NCBI RefSeq assembly: GCF_964340395.1
Contig: NC_135559.1
Location: forward strand, 9,206,259-9,270,258
Source: Glandiceps talaboti
Lineage: Eukaryota; Hemichordata; Enteropneusta; Spengelidae
Length of the DNA: 64,000 bases
Reading direction: 5' to 3'
Shown here: piece by piece, positions 1-11,609 of the stretch
Layout: every line of letters begins with the position of its first letter
How positions within the stretch are numbered: the stretch's first letter is position 1
Notes under the pieces: generated by a model
What the model was told of the DNA's origin: nothing
Database searches by the model: none
Seen by the model: the letters and a program-made list of their open reading frames with translations, nothing else
Made by a program: the position numbers and the translations under genes

Positions 1-31
<31 letters not shown>

Positions 32-62
32 GGCAGACAGGCAGGCAGGCAGGCAGGCAGGC

Positions 63-122
<60 letters not shown>
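1..122. repeat. (CAGA)n microsatellite with CAGG variants
   Basis: Near-perfect tetranucleotide array running off the left edge of the window, with a block of CAGG units inside it. It is the reverse complement of the CTGT arrays at 2.3-4.5 kb. Confidence 0.95.
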
Positions 123-1540
123 TAAAAGAAAGGAGAGAGAAAAAACATTATACTAAAATGAATAGGTAAATAATGTGATTAATATAGAAACCAGATTCGC
201 AAAAAAGAAGCTAAAGACCGACATAAAGAACCCCTTTAAATAAAAGTCAAAATCATTAAGGAATATAAAATGAAATAAAATCGAAATATCAGAAAAATAG
301 CAATGTATTCAAAGAAGAAAGGAAACAATGTGATAGGCAAGAACATCAAAAAAATAGAAAAAAAAGTGTCGACAGATTGATTCCCATTCTACTTCGAGAT
401 AGGGACTGGTTTCAGAATTAACTGCATTGCCATCTCGATCTGGGAAGTAAACCGGTGAATTCATACATTTTGGTCTATTGCTAGTGCTCGTTTGTTCTCA
501 ATACAAAAATGAAAGAAGTGTACGAAAAGTAAGGGTGTCTAAATGTTCACTACATTGTTACAGAAAACGAGTAGAGACATTAGAATCACGTTCAGTTGTA
601 AATTAACCAGGATATAGAAATCTCCACCGAAACGGTGTAATATCCTGAAGATGTAACGTAAGTCCTGGAAGTAAACTCGATACAAGTGGGAAAGAGGAAA
701 TATATCGTCATCAAAGTGTCGTTAAACATGACAAATTGATTAAAGTCTACATCATGCTAAAAGTGTTTTACTCACCTAACTCAATTCCGTATATCTTCTC
801 TTTGCAGTAATGTATAACAGTTACTTCTGAAGTCACAGGAAAGTTGTGTAAATTGGTGAAATGAGGGCTTTATATTTACTTTTTGGCATCGGGGGACATC
901 ATCTTGACATCTAAGTTTGCAGTTGTGAAGTCGCTTTGAACCACAAACTCATAGTATTCACGCTTCGTTAATATTATACTTCCAGGATAGTGAAGCATCC
1001 CCCACCTTAAATCTCTTTATGTTGTGTTCATTCCAAAAAGTTGAATAGTGTGCTGGACGCAATATGGCCATTCCATCAGATTTTGTTTGACCTTTTTCCG
1101 ATTTCTAAAAGATTGGCATTTCTAAAAGATTAGTAATGTATATTCACTTATTCAGAAGAGATAATCAGCTTATCATAGACAAAGAAAATATGGTTACAGT
1201 AGCGCCGAAGCCAACATTGAATGTGATTCTGTCGCTTTTCAGATTTCCAGTATAATTTCTGAAATGTTTGGAATAAATTTGGACAAAGCATAAACTACGT
1301 ATCAAATGCTCGTACTTTATAGAACTTTAGTAAAACTATGTGGTTCAATATTTGTTACAGATAATGTCATCTAACGTATGTTTGTAACAGAAAGATAAGT
1401 CCTGAGGAAGTGTGTCTGAGTGTACTGATATAACACTTCCAGGATTCTGCATCTTTTCCTCACCCCCTATATATACCCATCTCTTTTATTTCTGTTTTAT
1501 AATACTATCACTGTGACAGTTAAACGATCACATCATTTGA
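123..1540. other. AT-rich stretch, nothing recognised
   Basis: No coding frame, exon with paired splice sites, or repeat structure was recognised here. Confidence 0.5.
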
Positions 1541-1544
1541 CACA

Positions 1545-2125
1545 ATCTCTTAATGAACCCCTTTCAATCTGCTTATAGATCACAGTACTGAACTTCACTC
1601 CTGAAAATAGTAAATGATTTTCTGACTTCCTTAGACAACGGTAAAATTTACATGCTCACTCTTTTAGACCTATCAGCAGCATTCGACACATTAGATCATG
1701 ACATCCTCTCTTGCATCAACTTCATTGGTCACCTATTAGTTCTCGTATTCATTACAAAGTTTCATCTATTTGCCTCAATTCAGTTGTGGTTTCTGGGGCC
1801 ATAATACCTCTCAATCTCCTTAAAATCTGATGTGGTGAAAGTTTCTAAATGCTTTATTTACCTCTATACCATCGTTTTGTGACGTTAGTTTTTGTTCCGA
1901 GTGATCGCCGCCTGAACAGATTGCAATACATCTCTAACCTTCACCGATATACTTCACAAAGACAACGACACCACTCCTCCTATTTTCGTTTTCTTTGTGT
2001 TCCAAGAGAATCTACAAAGACTGTGGAACAATCTTCCTTTCGATCTACGCATTCCCATCGAAACAACGGTAACAGTAATCAGCAAAATGTAATACTTAAA
2101 ACATTATTTTTTAAACGTTAGTGGT
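1545..2125 (+). mobile_element. Dead CR1-like LINE fragment (reverse transcriptase plus ORF2 C-terminus)
   Basis: In broken frames the sequence reads NPFQSAYRSQ, then a short gap, then LLDLSAAFDTLDHDIL. The latter is the palm motif of non-LTR reverse transcriptases and carries the first catalytic Asp. From about 2020 it reads RLWNNLPFDLRIP, the conserved tail of CR1/L2-type ORF2 proteins. The part between, which should hold the second catalytic motif and the thumb, is missing, and an unrelated ~75 bp interspersed repeat sits at 1828-1900. Stops and frameshifts are present. It is an old, internally deleted copy. The CR1-like call rests on these motifs only. Confidence 0.75.
1826..1900 (+). repeat. 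Short interspersed repeat, copy 1 of 3
   Basis: About 75 bp beginning AATCTGATGTGGTGAAAG and running through TTTATTTACCTCTAT to TTTGTTCCG. Related copies lie at 9418-9500 and 31191-31270, all in the same orientation. Here it interrupts LINE sequence. Its class is unknown. Confidence 0.7.
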
Positions 2126-2307
2126 TATTATCACTGGTGAATTGTGAATATGCATGTGTGTAACTCTCCCCCCAATCGTCCATACCTTTCCTGTTCTCTT
2201 TTCACCTCAATATCCATCTCTTTCCCATCCGTTTTCCATCTTACCACCCAGCCCCCATTCCCCAAATTAGTCTCTCTCTACTGTCTGCCTGTCTATATAT
2301 CTGTTTA

Positions 2308-2352
<45 letters not shown>

Positions 2353-2359
2353 TTCTTTA

Positions 2360-2424
<65 letters not shown>

Positions 2425-2462
2425 ATGTATGTATGTATGTATGTCTGTCTGTCTGTATGTCT
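2308..2462. repeat. (CTGT)n microsatellite with a TATG patch
   Basis: Tetranucleotide CTGT array with short interruptions. It lies at the head of the first copy of the 1 kb triplication; equivalent arrays head the other two copies. Confidence 0.95.
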
Positions 2463-3370
2463 GCTTAAGCCCTTAGACAAGGAGTATAAGTTTCTACTCA
2501 CTAATCAAACCATAAAATTGTAAAATAAGGAAAACTCCATGGAATGATGCATGCAACCATCAGTTTTTTCTCTAGGTATCCATCTGCTATCAAAAGGATT
2601 AGTAACTGATTTCAAACGTCGAGGCCGAAATATTCATCAGAAATTACCCTTTGTCACCAGAATATCAAAGGATTGTTGCTATTCAACTATAGAATTCAGT
2701 TGAAGCAAACAAACAAACATATGGTACAGTAGTTTTAATATTACTATCTCTATCTGTATCTTACCTTTACAATATCGTGAATTATTTCCTTTATTTTCTG
2801 TATTTCCTTTCTAATAAAATTTAAAACAAAAAATTGGTAACCCAAAGAACTTGACAGTATTATTGAATATTTGAAATGTTTGTCATACAAGGCAAGTGTG
2901 ATTGTTGGTGGATGTGACTGTGCATGTCTTTGACTCTCCCTACTCCATATCCTGCCATTTCTCTCCCTTTTTATTCCATCATTTATGCATGTAAATGTGA
3001 AAGTGTTTGGTCCTCCATCTTTATCCCTTTCTCCCCTAGCTCTCTTTTTTAGCAATCTCTCTTACTTCACTCCAATATTCGTTCCTATGTATGTGTGTGG
3101 CTCCTCTCCCAATCCCCATTTCTTCCCCCCCCCCTCATTTTCACCTCTTTTGGGCTCCTTTCAAAGTCCTTTTTTCATCTCCTCTCCCACTTTCAAGCCC
3201 TAATATGCCTTTTATCTACATGATTGCATAATTCGTTGTATCACTGAGTTAGTAACTCTGTTTGTCTGCCTGTCTCTATGTTTTTCTGTCTGCTTTCCGG
3301 CCTGATTGTTTGTCTGTTTTTGTCTCTGTTTCTGCATGATTATATCTGTTTTCTGTCTTTCTGTCTGCCT

Positions 3371-3423
3371 TTGTCTGTCTGTCTGTCTGTCTGTATGTCT
3401 GTCTGTCTGTCTCACTGTCTGTC
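3371..3423. repeat. (CTGT)n microsatellite, short copy
   Basis: Interrupted CTGT array in the second copy of the triplication, much shorter than in copies 1 and 3. Confidence 0.85.
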
Positions 3424-4227
3424 GGTGCATGTATCCTTCTCTCTTTAGACAAGGAGTACAAGTTTCTACTCACTAATCAATCATTACATTTTAAAATGAG
3501 GAAAAATTCCATGGAATGAATCAATCCTCTGTTTTTCTGTAGATATCCATCTTCTATCCAAAGGATTAGTAACTGACTTCAAACGTCGAGGCCGAAATAT
3601 TCATCATAAATTACCCTTTGTCACCAGAATATGAAAGGATTGTTGCGATTCAACTATTGAATTCATTTGAAGCAAACAAATAAACATATGGTACAGTAGG
3701 TTGATATTACTATCTCTATCTGTATCTTACCTTTACAATATCATGCATGATTTTGTGTATTTTCTTCTAAAAAAATTAAAAACTCAAAATTGGTAACCCA
3801 AGTAATTATCATTGAATATTTTAAATGTTTGTCATACAAAGCAAATGTGATTGTTGATGGCTGTGACTGTGCATGTGTTTAACACTCCCTATTCCATCCC
3901 TGCCATTTATCCCCTCAAATCTATTCCATCATTTATACATGTAAATATAAAAGTGTTCGATTCTCCCTCTCATCCCTTTCTCCCCTTCTCCTATTTAGCC
4001 ATATCTTTTAATTCACTCCAATTCACTATGCTCTATTAAACCAATATTCGTTTCTATGTATGTGGACTGTGTGGCTCCTCTCCCAATCTCAATTTCTTCC
4101 CTCCTCCTTTTGACCTCCTTTAGAGTCTTTTCAAAGTCTTTTTTTTTCATCTCCTCACCCTTTCAGTCCCTAATATGCCTTTATCTACACGTATCTTTTT
4201 TTGTATCACTGAGTTAGTGACTCTGAC

Positions 4228-4402
4228 TCTGTCTGTCTGTCTGTCTGTCTGTCTGTGTGTCGGTCTGCCTGCCTGCTGGCCAGGATGTCTCTATATTTGT
4301 CAGTCTACCTTCTGGCCTGATTGTATGTCTGTATGTCTGTATGTCTGTCTATTTTGACTGTCTCTGTGTTTATGTCTTTGTTCATTTGTATACGTGTCTG
4401 TC

Positions 4403-4474
<72 letters not shown>
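4228..4474. repeat. (CTGT)n microsatellite
   Basis: Two CTGT blocks separated by about 140 bp of degenerate sequence, in the third copy of the triplication. Confidence 0.9.
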
Positions 4475-4479
<5 letters not shown>

Positions 4480-4601
4480 TTACTTATCTTACCCTCTCTC
4501 TTTGAGCCTTTATACAAGGAGTATAAGTTTCTACTAATCAATGCATTACATCTTAAAATGTGGAAAATTCCATAGAATGATGCAATCCTGTTTTTCTTTA
4601 G

Positions 4602-4760
4602 ATATCCATCTGCTATCAAAAGGATTAGTAACTGACTTCAAACGTCGAGGCCGCGCCGAAATATTCATCAGAAATTACCCTTTGTCACCAGAATATGAAA
4701 GAATTCTCGTGATTCAACTATTGAATTCAGTTGAAGCAAACAAATCAAAACAAACATATG
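4602..4760 (+). CDS. Possible orphan exon, unrecognised product
   Basis: A pyrimidine tract and TTTAG precede the segment and GTACAG follows it. One frame is open throughout: it starts IHLLSKGLVTDFKRRG and continues through IRNYPLSPEYERI to SKQTYG. The segment would be a symmetric 1-1 phase exon of 159 bp. Equivalent segments in the other two tandem copies (2576-2723 and 3543-3690, 148 bp each) keep the splice-like ends but lack 11 bp, so this frame is broken there. I do not recognise the protein, and no partner exon was found nearby. It may be chance; the intact frame with splice-like borders is the only support. Confidence 0.25.
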
Positions 4761-4860
4761 GTACAGTAGTTTTAATATTATTATCTCTATCTGTATCTTA
4801 CCTTTACAATTATAATACATTATTTTCTTTATTTATCTTTCTTTCTTTTTCTTTTTAAAA

Positions 4861-5660
4861 AAATTATTTCATCTTTGCAATAAACTGTTCCTAAGCGTGT
4901 GGTTTTGTTGCTAGACATATTGGCATACATGTTTTAATGTTGATTCACTTGCCTACCTATCCCCGTTTCTATCTTTGCAATATACATCATTATTTCATTG
5001 TTTTTAAAGGGTGTGATCTTGATGTTGAGCATACTTGCTTATATTTTTTGAATGTTTATCCATTTACCTACCCATTCCTTTTGTTATCTTTGCAATATAC
5101 CCCATAATTAGACCATATCTAGGGAAGTGACTTGTTGCTATGCACATATACATATATTTTTTTTATTCGGGAATTTGATAAATGCTCGCCACAAGAACAT
5201 CACCCTAGTGTTAGAGAAGCAGGAGGGAACTGTAGTATCCACAGTAAAGCTGTGCTGTTAGATATAGCAGGGTCAAACTGAACATCACCCATCTCACTAT
5301 TTTACACAGCCAACACTTGGCAGGTTCAAACCCGGCTGCAGATGTAAGAAGCAGACGAAGTAATTGCTCGGCCACAGACAACCCCTTTATTTGCATATCA
5401 CTTTATTTGCACATCTCTGTTGGGATCAACATGTCATGAACAATCCTTCATCTACACCGGCATCCCAAAGAGCATGCAAGTCAAATTTCAGGCCAATCTG
5501 CATGCCCAGTAGTTTTGTAGTTTATTTTCCAAAAACGCACTTCTCATTTTCATTTTCATTTGAACAATTTGCCATCTACACACTCTAAGTAATGTCTCCA
5601 CCAAATACCAAGGCAATTGGTCTTGCGGTTTGTTTTACTTTAAGTTGTGGCATGCGATCG
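4861..5660. other. Non-coding, nothing recognised
   Basis: Two loosely similar segments near 4870-4990 and 4990-5110 share ATCTTTGCAATA, suggesting a decayed duplication. Nothing else was recognised. Confidence 0.4.
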
Positions 5661-5663
<3 letters not shown>

Positions 5664-5701
<38 letters not shown>

Positions 5702-5708
5702 ACACACA
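5664..5708. repeat. (CA)n microsatellite
   Basis: Near-perfect dinucleotide repeat immediately upstream of the second LINE fragment. Confidence 0.95.
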
Positions 5709-5716
5709 TTTCACCA

Positions 5717-6042
5717 TGCCTACAGCACTACTGAACCAGTTCAGTTATGTCAAAACCCAGAAACCTGACCCCGATAACCTCAAGAATTACAAGCCAATAT
5801 CAAATTTACCATTCCTGTCTAACATTCTGGAGAGAGTAGTAGTAGCATATATGCACTTCATCATCACCTCCAAACCAAAGGCCTGTATGCAAAGATGCAG
5901 TCTGCATACCAGAAACAGTACAGAAACAACTATCGCTCGTGTTTATAATGATATTCTTCATGCTATTGATGGACACCAAGATGTTATACTTGTCCTATTA
6001 GATCTGTCTGTAGCATTTGACAAGATTGACCATCAAATTTAA
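5717..6042 (+). mobile_element. CR1-like LINE reverse transcriptase fragment
   Basis: One open frame of about 108 codons from the ATG at 5717 to a stop at 6042. It contains KPDPDNLKNYKPISNLPFLS, the ILERVV motif, NSTETTIARVYNDILHA and LLDLSVAFDKIDHQI. These are the successive fingers and palm motifs of CR1/L2-group non-LTR reverse transcriptases, in the right order and spacing. The second catalytic motif and the rest of ORF2 are absent, as are the endonuclease and a 3' tail. It is a truncated copy that cannot be active. It is distinct in sequence from the fragment at 1.5-2.1 kb, though of the same broad group. Confidence 0.85.
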
Positions 6043-7210
6043 CAAACAGTGCATAACAGTTTGGATACCCCCAGCTTCGAACACAACATGTGATCATATT
6101 AGACCGCAAAGTCCACCTGCCATAGTTTCAACTTTGTAGTTCCACAGAGAGAATTACCAAACAAACTGTCATGGTGAACGTGTGCAGAATACAGCCATCA
6201 TGTACATCGAGTGTTGCGTTTAGCTAGCTACGCGCACGCGTTTCATGAGAACACAAACTAGAAAAATGAAAGAATTTGCATCTTCTATATAGAGGGCGCA
6301 CTGTACACATGGTGCAAACTAACTGGCGACGCGGCAGGAGGGCAGGTCAGAGTGCATTTGAGTGAAGAGACCGTGTCGTTCAATCTAAATATTTCATTTT
6401 GGTAAGTGTAATTGAGAAAATTATATCCTTATGAAGAGACATAGGGTGTTATCACTTACATAAAAGTCATTTTTACCAAAATTTTAGGTTTTGTAAAGTT
6501 AAATATCCACAATTTGGGGTTTTCGCATTGTGTAGTACGTGTGTATGTCACTCGTATGTGAACGTGTGTACATACTTTTTATCAGATCTCATTGGTTAAC
6601 ACGTGTACGACAACGCATCGTGTACAAAATCTTGTTCATCAATTGCAACCGTCCTACATCAGTGAATTGTCACCAGTACACAAGCCATCACGTGTTCTAC
6701 GGTCAAGTGTCCAGCCTACACTTACCATCACGCCAGTGGCCACGTGTTACAACTTCTAAGTTCTACCTGTGGAGATTGAGCCTTCTATGTTGCCTGTCCA
6801 TGGAACTCTCACAAACTTGACATTAGGGGAGCTATTTCGTTTGAATCATTGTAGCTACAACGAGTCTCGCGTCAAGCAAGATCTTCACACGGCGCGGTAC
6901 TTTATTCGAATCTCTTTTCTTCTAACATGTATGGATTTTATTAGTACTGACTTTTATTTTCAAGTTGTCATATTTGTCTGTTTCTATCTGTTTTTGCCAC
7001 GTGAGATTTCTCGGGGGGGGGGGGAACATGCTACAGTTTTGGATGAATTGTTTCTAAATTTATGTATTTGAATTTTTGTGTGAGCTGTTGTTAGAGTGTC
7101 TGTCATCAGTGTCCCTGTTATATGTATCTTGTACAAAGCATAATTAATGTGAAACCAGGTCAGACATTTACAGCAGTTTTGTATTCATATATTGCAGATA
7201 TAGTTTGATA
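6043..7210. other. Non-coding stretch, nothing firm
   Basis: A somewhat CG-richer patch lies near 6220-6370 and a run of ten or more G near 7014. Overlapping short open frames at 6539-7071 show no recognisable protein and no paired splice sites. Confidence 0.4.
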
Positions 7211-7217
7211 CATACAT

Positions 7218-7550
7218 ATTGAAATTTCAAAGTACGTGTGTCCTATAAAATCTGCTGATGAAGCTGTGTTACTAATCTATTTGCATAATTTCAAAGCACA
7301 CATGTCCTATAAAACCTGTTGATGTAGATATGTTAATGATCTATTTGCATAATTTCAAAGTACATGTGTATTTGCATAATTTCAAAGTACATGTGTCCTA
7401 TAAAATCTGTTGATGAAGCTGTTACTAATCGATTTGCATAATTTCAAAGAACGTGTCCTATCAAACCTGTTGATGAAGCTATGTTAATGATCTATTTGCA
7501 TAATTTCAAAGTACACATGACTTAGAAGGCTTGTTGATGTGAACTTACTG
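7218..7550. repeat. ~64 bp tandem repeat, about 5 copies
   Basis: Each unit starts ATTTGCATAATTTCAAAG, then has a version of TCCTATAAAACCTGTTGATG, and ends TTAATGATCT or a variant. One unit is cut to 27 bp. Confidence 0.85.
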
Positions 7551-7994
7551 ATTTATGTACATAATTTATAGTTTTCGGTAATTAGGCAATATCTTAAGTA
7601 TGCAAATTTCAAATTTCATATAGTTTGGCAAAATCAATTTGCCAATTAAGGGAAGTATCATGTATAAAAGCTATAGTTCAGAATTTTATTGATTTAATTG
7701 ATTTATTTGCATTTATCTAGTATAACAAATTAACATTTTCACATAATTTTTGGTATATACCAGTAATTAAATGTAACAAAAGGAATACTGTATGTAAATA
7801 GTAAAGGTACTTCAACAAAGTCAAAAATTGTTCAACTGCATATACATGTATATTGATATGATGAAAAAATGTCTTGAAATGAGAATAAGAATTGAAAAAC
7901 TACCAATACTCTATTGAATGCAAATCTTCATTTCTCTGTCATTGAAAAAGAAAATCATGATCAATTTTTTCAAACAATCTGGTTTGAATTCGCA

Positions 7995-9211
7995 TTAAAG
8001 TGGCCATATGGGTTTCTATTTTTCAAACTCACATGGTGACATAACTCTACGTTTTTCTACATAAGCTCTTCAGAGAACAGGCTCATTATAAATTCAGTTT
8101 ATTATAATTGTTATTATTATTATTATGAAAAAATAATCTGAAACATAAGCCAAGTCCATATTAGTAACTCAATTACTACAGAAATATAAAGAAATTCAAA
8201 AAAATTTGTTTACGGATCATTTCCTGAACATATGATACATGAACAGATTTTTTACACACTTTTTGTACTGTTCCATGATTGATGAGTTACAAAGTTTCAA
8301 ACACTCACTGACTCTATTTTGTTTCACAAAAAATCACATTGCTCTTTCAAGTAGAAAAAGAACGAAAAAAAAATGTCTAACTAGCTGGAATTGGAACATT
8401 ATTTGAAAATGTTTTGTTAGGTACAATAACTTAGTTGTAATACCATACACCATGAAAAGTTTAAAATCACCAGTGAATGAATATATTTTTGTAGCTGTAT
8501 ACTTAATAAATCAAATTAAATTTATTTTTGGGTCCACACCTAAAAATCAGCGCCCTCACTGGCAATCACAATTTCAACCTGATTCTTTACTGCTAATAGA
8601 TAAATCGACCACTTAATATGTACAGTGTCTAATTATTGGCATGTTAACAATTTTCAGTGAATATATCGTGGTTGTCTGAATGAAAAATGATACTACAGCT
8701 ACAGGCACCAGTAGTTTTAACTTGGTGACATTCAAAACCTAGCTTGTGCTCAAGATTTAGACATGCCACTACACTACCTACAGATAAGATTGACCACTAA
8801 TAGGGAACTTGCAATCCAGACTGAGCATGCTCAAATGCAAAGGACTATGGGATTATTTGTGGTTATCATAATACGTAATCTGGAGCTACTGATAAAATAA
8901 ACCTCCCACAATGGTCAGGGTAATTATGAATTGATTATTTGTGTGATTACAAACGATGTATCAACATTGTTTACAATACTAATTGATTAGTATTTATTGT
9001 CACATTTCCCATGATGCAACATTCAACATGGTGGGTTTGCAAGTTCCCTATTAGCAGATTATGATACAATGTCTTTCAAGTAGTTGACCGATTTTTTGTG
9101 AATATATCTTTGGTTATTTAATGAAAAAAATGTATATCCCAGTTGCAGCTAGTACAGGTTTAACTAAAAATCAAATGTACATTCTATTTTTTATCCATAT
9201 GGCCACTTTAA
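7995..9211. mobile_element. ~1.2 kb non-autonomous DNA transposon with terminal inverted repeats
   Basis: The ends are perfect inverted repeats, TTAAAGTGGCCATATGG at the left and its complement at the right. The interior has no transposase frame. Two internal segments (about 8625-8740 and 9065-9170) are diverged direct copies of each other, and a separate 250 bp MITE is inserted at 8801-9050. The same core GG(C/T)CATATGG forms the ends of the foldback element at 33570-33896. Internal motifs such as CAGTTGCAGCTAGTACAGG recur near 15.84, 16.55 and 31.06 kb, so the family has more copies here. Termini are seen directly; the transposon call is inference. Confidence 0.65.
8801..9050. mobile_element. 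250 bp MITE, copy 1
   Basis: Inverted ends TAGGGAACTTGCAA / TTGCAAGTTCCCTA. No coding capacity. A second copy of exactly the same length lies at 20724-20973. The outer TA may be the target duplication, as for Tc1/mariner-type elements, but this is inference. It is nested inside the 7995-9211 element. Confidence 0.85.
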
Positions 9212-9417
9212 ACAACAAACGTTTTCCATTTTTTATGAACTTATACAGAAAAGTAAATGCAAGTATAAAGTAACATACTGCCCTATCTTGAATCTAAATA
9301 AAATTGAACAAAAATTAACAATTCACTGGTTTAGACATCACTCACTGAGGGTCATTCTTTTTATTTTTTTGTTTCTCATCAAACCTGTTGTATGGGTTGG
9401 TTAGTTGGCAATCTGAT

Positions 9418-9500
9418 TAAAATCTGATGTGGTGAAAGCGGCTAGATGTCTTTATTTACCTCTATTTCCATAATTTTGAGTCATTTGTTTTGTTCCGATT
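9418..9500 (+). repeat. Short interspersed repeat, copy 2 of 3
   Basis: Begins AAATCTGATGTGGTGAAAG and continues through TTTATTTACCTCTATTTCC to TTTGTTCCG. It ends about 20 bp before the inverted-repeat element at 9521. Confidence 0.75.
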
Positions 9501-9520
9501 GATTGCCACCTTCCCATATC

Positions 9521-9771
9521 TGACCCTGTGTAATAGAAAATCTTGTTTGAATCTCACGCATTTGAGCAGCCAATCAGGATGAGCATTACATTGGGAGCTG
9601 CACACACTGGAGAAATAAAAAAACAAAACAAACAAATGTACACACAGAGGATTGTGTTGACAACACGAACTGTCGGTGGCAGTGCCATTTCTCTGAGTGA
9701 TTTTGAAAAAAAAAATGTGCTGATTTCAAGATCCTTGAGATTCAAATGAGATTTTCTATTACACAGGGTCA
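9521..9771. mobile_element. ~250 bp inverted-repeat element (MITE-like)
   Basis: Ends are TGACCCTGTGTAATAGAAAA and its complement. The inverted similarity reaches about 37 bp with few mismatches, through TTTGAATCTCA. No protein was recognised inside. Confidence 0.8.
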
Positions 9772-9796
9772 TGAATTACAAAAATAAACTACAGGT

Positions 9797-9953
9797 ACTG
9801 ATAGCGTGCACACACATGAAATATTACATTTGATCTCACTGTGAACACAAATACACTTCTCTTTGAATCTTTCTTGTTTCATCCGACAATGACATCGATT
9901 TGTGTTCACAGTGAGATAAAATGTATCACTTTACGTACTTGAGCACTATCAGT
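9797..9953. mobile_element. 157 bp foldback element
   Basis: Two arms of about 56 bp (9797-9852 and 9898-9953) are near-perfect inverted copies around a 45 bp loop. Arms begin ACTGATAG and end TCACTGTGAACACAAAT. It lies 26 bp from the previous element. It could be a minimal MITE or one arm of a compound element. Confidence 0.8.
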
Positions 9954-10562
9954 GTTTGTATTTAAATTTTATGTTATTTGCAACCAAAAACTGTGAGACA
10001 TAAAAAAAACATGATGCTTAATTGAATCTCTACGGTCACTGTGGTTTGGTAGAAAAAAAGCAATTTGAATTTCAGCACTAAATGGTCATTTTTGTCCAGA
10101 TACACATAAGTGAAGTCACCACCAATGATCGGTCTTTTATCCAGCCATAGGGGATATTTATTCTTTTTTTAAATTTTTCATCTGGTTCATCTAGTATATA
10201 TACTACCAGTAGAGTCAGGTCACGAGAAACAAAAATTTTAAAAGGACACCTGATATACAATTCTGAAAATGAACATTTTTAGGATCATTTTTTTCATTTC
10301 TTTCGTATTGTATATTCAAACATCATGTTTCATATTCATATGCTATATCCATCCTTTTTTGATAAGCTGTTTGTTTGCTATACTCTGTTACTGCATTTTG
10401 GCTAATTCTTTTTTTACATATAATCTTTGTCATTTATATTATCATACAAGCGCAAACATTATTCACGTACTGAAAGTATCAAAGTGAGATCCTCTTGATT
10501 ATTTTTCTAGTTGATACAGAAGGTTATTATACGGGTTAAAATACAATTAACACTTTTAAATT

Positions 10563-10922
10563 ACAGGGGAACACCACTCTAGGTGTAAACTATGGGTTCT
10601 GGAGAGTCAGTTCATGATTTTAACCTTATCAACATCAAGTTGCATAACAACTATTCATAAGATTTTTTACACTGAAGGGTATAAGCACTCAGGACTCATG
10701 AATATTCAGTGTGCATACATGAATATATTATTTCTGCTGACTCCCATGATGCAATGGCCCATGGCAAACGATACCCTACAAAGCCACAAGATCAACTTGA
10801 TGTTTCTCTGAAATTGCAAATACCGGTAATTGTAGGTGATGTAAAAACTAAATCATAAAATGACTCTCCAGAATCCATAGTTTATGAAAATGTCTCATTT
10901 CCCGGGGTGGTGTTCCCCTTTA
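10563..10922. mobile_element. ~360 bp TIR element, full-length copy
   Basis: Outer ends read AGGGGAACACCAC and its complement. A second inverted segment inside reads TTCTGGAGAGTCA at the left and TGACTCTCCAGAA at the right. The interior has CTCATGAATATTCAGTGTGC and CCCATGATGCAATGGCCCA. Partial copies lie at about 39950-40215, 45013-45235 and 46625-46810. No coding capacity. Confidence 0.8.
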
Positions 10923-10984
10923 AACATTCCATAACATGTCTCCTCACATCCAGCATGAGGACTTACTATAGAGACATGACAAAT

Positions 10985-11240
10985 GTACTTCTATCAATAT
11001 ACTACTGCGGAAACTCAACTATCAGCTTACTAAGATCAACACAAACTGAAACTATTGTTGTTCGATGTGGTGGATTACATAAGTGGGTGATAGTGGTGCT
11101 GTTGTTGAGTGGATATAATCACCTTGTAATCACGATACACTGGAAGTCATCAAAATTATACACCTGTGACCACATCTGCAAGATGATGGATGTCATTGAA
11201 AATGCCACCCTACTGTGAGTACATATTAAACCCTGTCCAT
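10985..11240. mobile_element. Copy of an interspersed inverted-repeat family
   Basis: Shares ACACAAACTGAAACTATTGT and the GTGGTGGATTACA region, plus TGGATGTCATTGAAAATGCC near the end, with copies at 22671-22989, 30340-30620, 43455-43740 and 47960-48440. Its ends here are degraded. Confidence 0.65.
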
Positions 11241-11389
11241 TCAATCGTTGACATTGACATGAAGTTTTCGTTTGTGTCTATCTTATCTGAAAAACTCAGT
11301 TTCCGCTTTTGTAAGACTGTTAACAAGTAACAATATTACCATTACAGCACTGGACTTTATAACCACATTGACATCTATCTGAAAAAATT

Positions 11390-11600
11390 ATGACAATGTG
11401 AGTACATAGTTACTATGACTACCATGAGTACATGGAGTATAATAACCATGTGTACATGGAGGTACCATAACAACCATGTGTACATAGAGTTACTATGACA
11501 ACCTTGTGTATATAGTTACTATGACAATGGGTATATGGAGTTACTATGACAACCATATGTACATGGAGTTACTATGACAACCAGTGCCACTATTAATACC
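11390..11600. repeat. ~30 bp tandem repeat, about 6 copies
   Basis: Units contain a version of GTACATGGAGTTACTATGAC followed by AACCATGTGTACAT, with variable spacing. Confidence 0.8.
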
Positions 11601-11609
11601 ACAATCATC

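Larger units (their letters stand above)
2145..4860 (+). repeat. ~1 kb tandem triplication
   Basis: Three successive copies share the same landmarks in the same order. A CTGT microsatellite comes first, then a segment starting GGAGTATAAGTTTCTACT (about 2480, 3455 and 4519), then an AG-bounded block starting with ATCCATCTGCT or a close variant. After this come GAAGCAAACAAA, ACATATGGTACAGTAG and a pyrimidine-rich spacer. Spacing between copies is about 0.97 and 1.07 kb. Copies differ by small indels and substitutions, so the duplications are not recent. The array holds the orphan exon described at 4602-4760. Confidence 0.85.

Noticed and set aside
5211-5588. Overlapping short frames of 61 and 74 codons
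   Set aside because: No known motif, no splice partners; consistent with chance.
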